Shown: one piece after another, positions 22,103 through 28,750 of the stretch
Layout: every line of letters begins with the position of its first letter
Numbering within the stretch: the stretch's first letter is position 1
Source of the DNA: Welwitschia mirabilis
Lineage: Eukaryota > Gnetophyta > Gnetopsida > Welwitschiales
Direction of reading: 5' to 3'
Assembly: GCA_051453625.1 (NCBI GenBank)
Contig: JBOZIK010000001.1
Span: 99,138,358-99,167,107, forward strand
DNA: 28,750 nucleotides
Translations under genes and position numbers: made by a program
The notes under the pieces: generated by a model
What the model saw: the letters and a program-made list of their open reading frames with translations, nothing else
What the model was told of the DNA's origin: nothing
The model's database searches: none

Positions 22103-22110
22103 TATTTATA
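22103..22110 (-). promoter_or_regulatory. TATA box in the 5' LTR of element C
   Basis: On the minus strand TATAAATACCTGAGCCCC. This is the copy that would have driven transcription of element C; it matches the site in the 3' LTR. Confidence 0.6.
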
Positions 22111-22659
22111 ACAAAATACTAATAGTAGGACTAATGATAAGACTTAAGTTATAAAGACAGTTTAGGTTTCCTTAATCCATTCTTTCCAAGCCTGACCATT
22201 GGATGTGAACAATAGTATAAAAATATCTAATAAATCAATTTAACTGCATGAGATAAATAACATGAGCAAATACTTTAGATCACATATAATTACTATTGTA
22301 TGAATAAGATAAAGTTAAGATAAATCTCTATCAAAGCTATAGTTAATTTCCAAAATAAGTTAAGTGATCCAATGTTAAAATGTATCAAGAGAAAAGCATG
22401 CATAAGTAATAGTAATTTTCACAAGTAACTAAATCTTTAAATTTAACTGGTAAAAGTAATAACTTTAGGTTATTCTTGCAATAAGTTCTAAAGTAATATC
22501 ATGCAAATCTTTAGCTCTACTATTACTTTTATTATAGATATTTTTTCTTGAGAAACTAAAAATTAAAGTTAGTTATTTATTATCAAATTTATAATATCTA
22601 ATTATTCATCTAAATGACTAAGAAGGTTTTCTAACCTTAGCAAAATTCTAGATTTAATA

Positions 22660-22664
22660 ATGGG
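22660..22664. repeat. Target-site duplication of element C, right copy
   Basis: ATGGG, paired with GTGAG at 11960-11964. Confidence 0.6.
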
Positions 22665-23464
22665 TTATTATGGTTTCTTCTTTGACTTCTAGAGTTTTGC
22701 TTTTAAAACTTCAATGTAAAATTCTAAATACCTTTTCCTTCACTTTTATTTCCACCTTTTGTACCTAATATTCTTTTGATGGAATATTAAAGGACAAGAG
22801 GTTTATCCATTAGCTATAGAGAGAAAATTTTATTAGTACTGGGCTAAGTGTTCTCCATTGAGGTGCTACTACTTTGTTGTAAGTGGATGTTAAATTGATG
22901 ATTAATTAAAGAACTCTTTTTACTTATATTATGTGAACTTCCCTTATGGTTTAAGTTGATTATAATTTGGTGACAGCTTCATAGTTTATCTAGATCATAA
23001 GGGCAATCTTTGTTAAGATTGACATTGTTAGTTTAGATCTTACATTATAGTTCATTTCATTCTATTCCATATTTGCATTTATTCATATTCTATTTGATAT
23101 ATCTTACAGCTTATGTTGGTTAGGGATAAGTGATAACTCTTCCTAATTGATCTAAATTACAAGAGCTAGTTCTTGTGACCAAAAGATTGGAATTAAAATA
23201 GACTCGTTACACTTGCATGTTATATAATTGCATTTCATCATCATTCATATTGCATTACATTTGCATTTCTTACTATTTTCATTTACTAAAGGAAAAGAAC
23301 TAAAAATACTTTGTAAAATTAATTTTCTAACTTCTAGCCTTATGCCTTTGACGGATTATGAAATTTGGGTTGATCCCATCTATACTAGTTTGTATTTTCC
23401 TATAAGTATTGTAATTTATAGGTTTTACCTAAGGACTTAAAGATCACACAAATTCACAACAACA
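22665..23464 (+). repeat. 3' LTR of element A, second part
   Basis: It aligns with 2247-3049 of the 5' LTR, including TTTTGCTT, CATTGAGGTGCTACTA, CATAGTTTATCTAGATCATA, CTAACTTCTAGCCTT and the end ACTTAAAGATCACAC. It ends AACAACA, two bases shorter than ATTGCAACA in the 5' copy. The 70-codon open frame 23228-23440 has a 66-codon relative at 2750-2950 in the 5' LTR; neither resembles a known protein. Confidence 0.9.
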
Positions 23465-24023
23465 ATGGGAGATAGAGGGAATTTACTAAAGTGATTATAG
23501 GATATTTCACTAAGTGAGATGAAATCCTTAAAATGTTGAAAATCTTTGTTATCATTTTCACATGAAGTTTGAAAAAAAAGAAGGGAGAGGGAATGGGGAA
23601 GGATGAAAGTAATATGGAAGTTGAAAAGAGAAAGGGTCTTAATTCTTAGTCTCAACATCATTTGGTATTGTCTACCTTCTTTCTGCAAATATTTCTTTAA
23701 GTGTTATTTTCCATTATCCTTTGAAATCCTCATATTTTTTTTTTTCTATATACTAATATTTCTTGAAGTGATTTGTTATCATTATTTTAAAAAATGCTTT
23801 TCTTTCTCCTCCTTTTAGCCCTTCATCTAGTGAATAGTTCTCCTACAATCCTTTTATCATTATTTGTAGAGGTAGATGAGAAGGATGAATAAAACAAATT
23901 CTTAATTCTAAGTTGTATATCATAATTAGGAGGTAAGTTAAAAGGCTTTTGGATTTCTTATCTCCTTCTAGCAATTAAATCTCTAACTATAATGTTTGCA
24001 TTTGAATTAGAGGTTTTTATCAT
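23465..24023 (-). pseudogene. gag: gag start of element B
   Basis: Minus strand. The start at 24023 reads MIKTSNSNANIIVRDLIARR, then a stop, EIQKPFNLPPNYDIQLRIKN, a Ser/Thr-rich stretch, and IVGELFTR before further stops. It matches the gag start of element A (MIGTSTLNPN, RDLI, EIQ, FNLP), which fixes both the start and the family. Lower down, another frame stays open for 83 codons (23688-23437) and crosses into the LTR of A, so that frame is a chance product. The gag is cut at 23465 by the insertion of A; the continuation should be at 1760 downward. Dead by stops and by insertion. Confidence 0.75.
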
Positions 24024-24739
24024 GATTGTATTAAGAAACACTACTCATTAATGAACAAGGAATAAAACAATTTTGCTTCTATTTTATTATTTTTATAACT
24101 TTTGAAAGAAATTAGTTCTAAAATAATAAAATAAGGAAAATATTTCTTTCAACCTTCAAAATTACATAACTAGGAGGTGCATAACTAAATTTTATTTATG
24201 GTTGAGTAAGCATTTTTTGCTATTTCCTTGAGCAACTTCTTTTCCTTTAATATTTTAACATTTCACTAGATTTTATCATGTCCTTGCATGCTCAAAAAAA
24301 AAGAAAAAAAAGGTTGCACAACTATCATCTTTGTAATTATTCTAATGATATGTTAAATGACCACTATACACAAATAAAAAAAAGAAAGAAAAAAGGAAAA
24401 AATAAAAAATAAATTTACCAAATATTATACAAAAACACATTGTCAGTCATCTTCTTATGTAATGTGAATGACAGAGGAGATGATATCAACTTTTTAAATA
24501 GTGGAAGTAAAAAAAGAACTATAACAAAATAACCAAAAAAACCCTAATGCTAGGCCATTACTTGCCTATCTCATCTCGATACTAGACAGAAGGATAAACA
24601 CTTTATTGAAAAACAAAAATTGAAAAACTACAAAAAGGAAAACTATAGTATTTACAGTAGAAATACAATGATAAATAATCTAAATTAAAATTCATGGCAC
24701 CTATCTAGATAATGAAAATCCTTGAACTTCTTGCAACCT
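24024..24739 (-). other. Untranslated leader of element B
   Basis: AT-rich, minus-strand sequence between primer site and gag, the counterpart of 3071-3809. The first 60 bases (TCAAGGATTTTCATTATCTA and following) align with the leader of A. It contains A-rich simple sequence at 24293-24312 and 24376-24415 and a GTCATC/GATGAC-type motif near 24446-24484. No protein-like frame. Confidence 0.6.
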
Positions 24740-24757
24740 TCACTGTAAATTGTATCA
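24740..24757 (-). other. Primer binding site of element B, tRNA-Asp type, heavily decayed
   Basis: The minus strand has TTTGATACAATTTACAGTGA after the LTR end, and the 18 bases from 24757 match nine of the 18 bases of the tRNA-Asp complement. Convincing only because it is in register with the better site of element A. Confidence 0.45.
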
Positions 24758-24759
24758 AA

Positions 24760-26019
24760 TGTTGTAGTACATATTTATACAATTGTTACATCTTTAAGAA
24801 AATCTTATCAATTACAAATATTTATTCAAACATATACACTGTTATAGATAAGAGTTAATCCAAATGTCATAATCCGTCGAAGACACTAAGCTCAAAGTTA
24901 GAGAATTGATTTAAGTAAAGTATTTTTGTATTTTTCCATTTAGATTCAAATGAAAAGAAAGAAAATAAGAACAAAATGCAAAGTAAATACACTAATGCAA
25001 TGTAAAAAGCTATTCTAAATGAAATATCTATTTGACTATCAAATCTTCCTGTCATAAAGATCTACCTTGTATAACCTAGATCAATCAAGGAAACTATCAC
25101 TAACCTTAACCAACCTAAGCTATCAAGCATGTTGAATAGAATATAGAAAACATCTAATGATTAAGTTATGAAATGCAAAATAAAATGTGATGCAAAATAT
25201 AAACTAACGATTTTAACCTTTACAAAGGTTTCACTTGATGATCTATATTAACTATAAAGTTTCCATAGAATCATAACCAACATAAACCATAGGGTGATGC
25301 ACATGAATAAAACTAAAAGAAACCTTTTATTATTTTTAAACCAACATCCTTGTTATAAAGGAGTAGCACCTCAATGAAGGATACAAAGGCCAATACCAAG
25401 GAAGATCCCTCTCTACAACAATGGACAAACCTCTTATCCTTTAATCTCCTGTTATGAAATTTTGAGGTGCCAAAGAAGATGAAAGTCAGAGTCAAGGGCA
25501 ATAAGGTATTTATTACAATAAAACATACTAATAATAGACAATTCTAACAAATATAATAGAAACCCTAATAGCACATAGGAGGCTCAGGACATATTGCAAA
25601 AATTAAGTGAAGCTTGATGCACTAACTAAAAATAGTTATTATCTTGATTATTATTTAGATGATGGTAAAGATAATGACATGTCAAAATAGGTTCTATATT
25701 AGCTCCATATTTGATCTACTCAGCATACTTATTAGTGTACATGTGATGTCATCTTACTGTCATCTAGACAATGAAGGGGATGATAGTCTTCTAAAGCTTT
25801 TCAATCATGCTAAAGTGGATTTGTAGATCATTAATTCCTCTTCAAAATGTGAAGTATTAGAAATTTTCCAAAACACCTCCAAATGTGCTAGTGATTGTGT
25901 AATTCCATGATTTTCTTCTTAACTCTAAATAATCATTAAAATCCACTTAAACCTATCTACATGTCTTTTAAAACTACTCAAAATACTCCATCAAAAACAT
26001 ACAATTTGGCATTGCAACA
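24760..26019 (-). repeat. 5' LTR of element B
   Basis: Minus strand, about 1260 bp. It starts TGTTGCAATGCC at 26019, with perfect inverted agreement to the CATTGCAACA that ends the 5' LTR of A, and ends TACTACAACA at 24760. Shared blocks with A include TTTTGATGGAGTATTTTGAG at the start, CTTCATTGAGGTGCTACT (about 25364-25381), CAATTCTCTAACTTT and GGATTATGACAT. It is more diverged from the two A LTRs than they are from each other. No second copy lies in the window, so the element continues to the left. Confidence 0.88.
25507..25515 (-). promoter_or_regulatory. TATA box in the LTR of element B
   Basis: On the minus strand TAATAAATACC, at the place of TATAAATACC in the LTR of A. Confidence 0.4.
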
Positions 26020-26037
26020 TTGATCATCAATTATATG

Positions 26038-26340
26038 GTATTTCCTTATGATAGAAAAACTATGCATGATGTGTAACTTACCTATTGAACTACTAAAAAG
26101 GATATGTTAGCTATTATCTTTACTTTTAAAACATTTTGCCACTATCATATTAGTTATTCTATTATTTTCTTTATTGATCATGATGCTTAAAAATACATTC
26201 TAAATAATCCTTTAATTAAATCTTATCTTATATGATGGGATTTACCTATACAAGAATTTAATATTACCATTAAGGATAGAGTAAGAAAGAAAAATTTTAT
26301 TGCTAATGATTTATCTCATATTTTCCTTCTATTAATCTGA
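26038..26340 (+). pseudogene. RH: RNase H C-terminal half of element D
   Basis: In one frame with stops: KTMHDV, LTY, TTKKDMLAIIFTFKTF, SIIFFIDHDA, YILNNPLIKSYLI, IQEFNITIKDRVRKKNFI, and ANDLSHI at the place of the usual DxLSR ending, with the terminal acidic residue kept. Asp of FFIDHD is kept. The N-terminal half is missing because B inserted about 20 bp upstream. It is in a different frame from the integrase that follows. Confidence 0.85.
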
Positions 26341-27660
26341 CTTAGATTAATGAAAATTTTATAGATAAAAGTCTATTTTCTATTAATACTTAGTTCGATA
26401 TGCTAATATTGCAAATTTCAATTCATATAGTAAATCTTTAGAAACATGTCTTATTATGAGAAAAAGAAAATCCTATCTTAATAATACAAAATCTTATGAA
26501 AACTGCCACTATTGTTTAAACACTGTACTGATCAAACCTATTAAAGCTATGTATCAACTCAATAATGCATCACAATGGTATGTGTGATGACTATTTTAAT
26601 AGAAAGAAAATTCCATCTAAAGTTTTAAATGCTATCTTCTTTTATTCTATCCTTTTTAAAGATGCTGATGAATTTTGTAAATCTTGTAATAAGTGTCAAT
26701 AGATGGGTATTATGATTAAAAGAAATGAAATTCCTCTTGAACATGTTATTATTTATAAATCTTTTGATATTTGGAACATAGATTTTATTTAATCATTTCC
26801 ACTCTCCTTTGGTAATGTTTATATTCCTATTTTTGTGGATTATGTTAATAAATGGATAGAAGCCAAAGCTTGTAAAGATTGTAATGCCAAAGCTATTATT
26901 TAGATTTCTTAAATGATTAAGTTATTTCTTATTTTAATTATCCAAATATAATTATTAATGATAAAGAAATCATTTATACAATAAAAATTTTAGAAACATT
27001 ATGCTAAAATGTGGAATCACTTATAAAGCCTTTATTTATTATCATTCTCAATCCCATGGCTAAGTAGAAGTAACAAACTATAAACTTATTAAAATTATTT
27101 ATAAAATTCTTATTATAAATATCAAATATTATTCTTTAAAATTGTTTAATGCATTATGACCTCATCATATAGCTTATAGCATAACCATTGACATGATAGC
27201 TTACAAACTTATATTTAATAAATAATGCTTCTACCTATCAAGATTGAAAATCAAACTATTAACTCTATTTGTAAACTTAATCTTGACATTAAAAAGTGAA
27301 AAACATAGAATTAATTAATTAATTAAGCTAAAAAATTATATTAAATACTTATGATAACCAAGTTCTTGCTAAAAAATAAATGAAACATTATTGTGATGAT
27401 AACAATATTATGAAAAATTTTAAAGTGAATGATAAAGTTTTAATTTTAATTCTTATTTATATTTATTTCCTAAAAAAATAGAATATAGATGGGAAGGAGC
27501 CTGAGATATTATTCATTTAATTCATTTTAGAAATAGTTAATGTTTAAGATTCAGAACTAGTCAAGTTCAAAGAGTAAATAGATCTAAAGTTAAATTATTC
27601 ACTAATAAATATTTAAATGGAATTTAGATGCAGTTAATTTATATTTTAGATGTAAATGTA
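26341..27660 (+). pseudogene. IN: Integrase of element D
   Basis: A spacer with traces of the RNase H-integrase linker runs to about 26560. The zinc-binding domain is well preserved: HHNGMCDDYFNRKKIPSKVL (26568 on), DADEFCKSCNKCQ (26664-26699). The core follows in the same frame: IWNIDFI with Asp at 26781-26783, SFGNVYIPIFVDYVNKWIEA, then IIINDKE with Asp at 26960-26962, and VEVTN with Glu at 27067-27069 after YYHSQSHG. All three catalytic acids remain, though frames change and stops intervene. A tail with DKVLILI-like and RVNRSKVKLF (about 27565-27600) ends near 27660. Not functional. Confidence 0.88.
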
Positions 27661-28750
27661 TTGTAAAAAATCTTTAAGAAAAATCACGTGAATTTTTCTT
27701 GTATTCGTATTTTTATCTCAATAAAATTTAAAATTGTTGATACTTTTTGGATGATGAAATAAGAGATATAAATCTCATATAGTTGCATTTAGTAGGACTA
27801 TGAGTTTTTGAGAGGACCTACTCCTATTAATTTTTTAAAATTTATTAAAAAATATTTTTCTTTTTCTTTTAATAGATTCTAATCAAACTACATAATTTTC
27901 ATCACTAGTTATTACATAGGTTGTGAAATAGCTCTGTTAGTGTATGCATGTGATCTTGATCATCTTTTTAGATGTCATTGAATATTTTCCATGTGTAAAA
28001 TTTGTATGATTTATTTTTTTTTTCATGACACTATACTTTGATATAATATTTTGGGTGTGCTTTATATTATCTATCTTAAGTCCACCTTTTCTTTATAATA
28101 AAATTAAAAAAATTTTACTTTACTTTTTCAAAATAATGCATAAAACGTTGAACTATCTAGTGTTTGAATTATATTGATTCTCTTCTATTACAAATATTAT
28201 ATTGCTATCATGATTATTAATACTGTTACTTTAACATGTTATTTTTATTTATAAGACCTTAGAACCACAACAATGAGCATAAAGATATAAACATTTAAAT
28301 TATTAGCTTATAAAGATAAATGATGCAATCACTTATTATCAAGTAAAATGACAAATACATTTAGGTATTTCAATGATATATTTAACACCACATCCTATGG
28401 GTAAACATCCAAATAAGTAATAGAATTTATTCCTCTTATCATCATTAGTTACACAAGACATACAGGAAGACTAGTTGGAGGATGTAATAAAGCCTAAAAT
28501 TTTGATAAAATAAGTTGTTAAAAAATCATAAATTTTCATTATTATAGAACTATAATATTACAGTTAGAGGTATTTTCCTAGGGAATAAATTAAAATGTTT
28601 TACTTTTCAATTATCATTTTTATTTATTTCCTAGGAAATTAAAATGGTTTAAAATTTATTATTTTTTTAGAATAATGTTCAAAATACTTCAAATGGTCAG
28701 CTCCTTATGGTAATAGGCTAGATTACCTTAGAAGTATAAAAGTGGAAAAA
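27661..28750 (+). other. 3' non-coding part of element D or flank
   Basis: Very AT-rich with no protein-like frame. It contains a near-perfect palindrome centred on CACGTG (27676-27700), a T-rich tract near 28014-28024, and a direct repeat (28573-28602 and 28627-28654) whose second copy includes the perfect 14-bp palindrome ATTTCCTAGGAAAT (28626-28639). No LTR start or polypurine tract is certain. Confidence 0.5.
27676..27700. repeat. Palindrome around a CACGTG core
   Basis: AAGAAAAAT, CACGTG, AATTTTTCTT. The arms are complementary apart from one extra base on the right. CACGTG is the plant G-box core, but binding is not shown by sequence alone. Confidence 0.6.

Larger units (their letters stand above)
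11965..22659 (-). mobile_element. Element C: LARD-like non-autonomous LTR retrotransposon
   Basis: About 10.7 kb, inserted in the 3' LTR of element A. Its LTRs are 11965-15525 and 19301-22659. Orientation is minus. Read that way, the LTR begins TGTTACATCTAG and ends GGAATGTTACA, is followed by a primer site close to TGGTATCAGAGC (tRNA-iMet), and the second LTR is preceded by the tract TAAGGGGGAGAGATT. These boundaries resemble Tekay/Del chromoviruses. The 3.8 kb interior shows no gag, RT or integrase motif on either strand. LTRs over 3 kb with a non-coding interior of about 3.5 kb match the LARD class. It would have needed enzymes from a relative to move. Confidence 0.8.
19301..22659 (-). repeat. 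5' LTR of element C
   Basis: On the minus strand it starts at 22659 (TATTAAATCTAG, decayed from TGTTACATCTAG) and ends at 19301 (GGAATATTCCA, decayed from GGAATGTTACA). The TATA box is 550 bp from the start, leaving about 2.8 kb of transcribed LTR. A run of 23 A at 20773-20795 is only 8 A in the other LTR. Open frames at 19592-19783 (plus) and 19788-19973 (minus) lie inside and do not persist in the 3' LTR. Confidence 0.88.
1761..23464 (+). mobile_element. Element A: decayed Athila/Tat-like Ty3/gypsy retrotransposon, split by element C
   Basis: This is a complete but dead LTR retrotransposon, about 11.0 kb once the nested element C (11965-22659) and its duplicated target site are removed. 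Paired LTRs of about 1.1-1.3 kb flank an interior with primer site, leader, gag, protease, RT, RNase H, integrase, a 2.2 kb non-coding tail and a polypurine tract. RT and RNase H come before integrase, the Ty3/gypsy order. No chromodomain is visible after integrase, and the tRNA-Asp-like primer site fits the Athila branch. LTR starts compared by hand (about 143 bp) differ at about 23 sites, mostly transitions, so the insertion is old. Confidence 0.9.
26020..28750 (+). mobile_element. Element D: partial Ty3/gypsy retrotransposon, oldest layer
   Basis: Right-hand part of a plus-strand pol gene cut by element B, with RNase H then integrase then non-coding sequence. Residues differ clearly from element A (for example HHNGMCDDYF against HDGVWRKYF), so it is a different subfamily, also of Athila/Tat type. 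RT, gag and the 5' LTR should lie left of the window, beyond element B. The 3' LTR was not found before 28750. Confidence 0.85.

Noticed and set aside
23437-23688. 83-codon minus-strand frame as a gene
   Set aside because: It spans the junction of B and the LTR of A, so it was created by the insertion.
24293-24415. A-rich simple sequence as a poly(A) tail of a LINE or SINE
   Set aside because: No target duplication or upstream LINE/SINE body is seen. It is irregular A/G-rich sequence in the leader of B.
27311-27327. TTAA-rich microsatellite as an element boundary
   Set aside because: A short simple repeat inside the integrase relic of D with no change of homology across it.
1-28750. tRNA, rRNA, CRISPR array or bacterial operon
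   Set aside because: I noticed no cloverleaf, rRNA-like segment, regularly spaced repeats or gene clusters with ribosome binding sites. The content is eukaryotic retroelement DNA.

Overview
The window is plant nuclear repeat DNA. It is strongly AT-rich (my estimate is roughly 70% or more), has four assembly gaps, and shows no intact gene, RNA gene or CRISPR array. Nearly all of it is explained by four decayed LTR retrotransposons inserted one into another, as in the heterochromatin of large plant genomes. I cannot name the species. Large LTRs, a tRNA-Asp-type primer site and Athila/Tat-like Ty3/gypsy pol motifs point to a seed plant.

Layout, oldest to youngest. Element D (+ strand, 26020-28750, and beyond the window on the left) is a Ty3/gypsy pol relic that enters at RNase H and continues through integrase. 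Element B (- strand) is inserted in D. Its 5' LTR is 24760-26019, followed leftward by a primer binding site, leader and gag start down to 23465, and the same element resumes at 1760 and runs off the window at 1. Element A (+ strand, 1761-23464) is inserted in the gag region of B. It has LTRs 1761-3049 and 11641-11964 plus 22665-23464, with gag, protease, RT, RNase H and integrase in order at 3810-9476. Element C (- strand, 11965-22659) is inserted in the 3' LTR of A. It has 3.4-3.6 kb LTRs, a tRNA-iMet-type primer site and a clear polypurine tract, but no recognisable gag or pol in its 3.8 kb interior, so it looks like a non-autonomous large retrotransposon derivative (LARD-like).

A and B share one LTR family, with the 10-bp inverted termini TGTTGCAATG/CATTGCAACA, but lie in opposite orientation and differ in the part of the interior seen here. 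All reading frames are broken. Most checked stops sit where the family has Gln, Arg or Trp, as expected from C-to-T decay on either strand. The least explained features are the coding-poor element C, the acidic and heptad-repeat relic in B (1-1760), a perfect 21-bp inverted repeat in the 5' LTR of A, and a recurring GTCGTCC-type motif in the non-coding parts of A.
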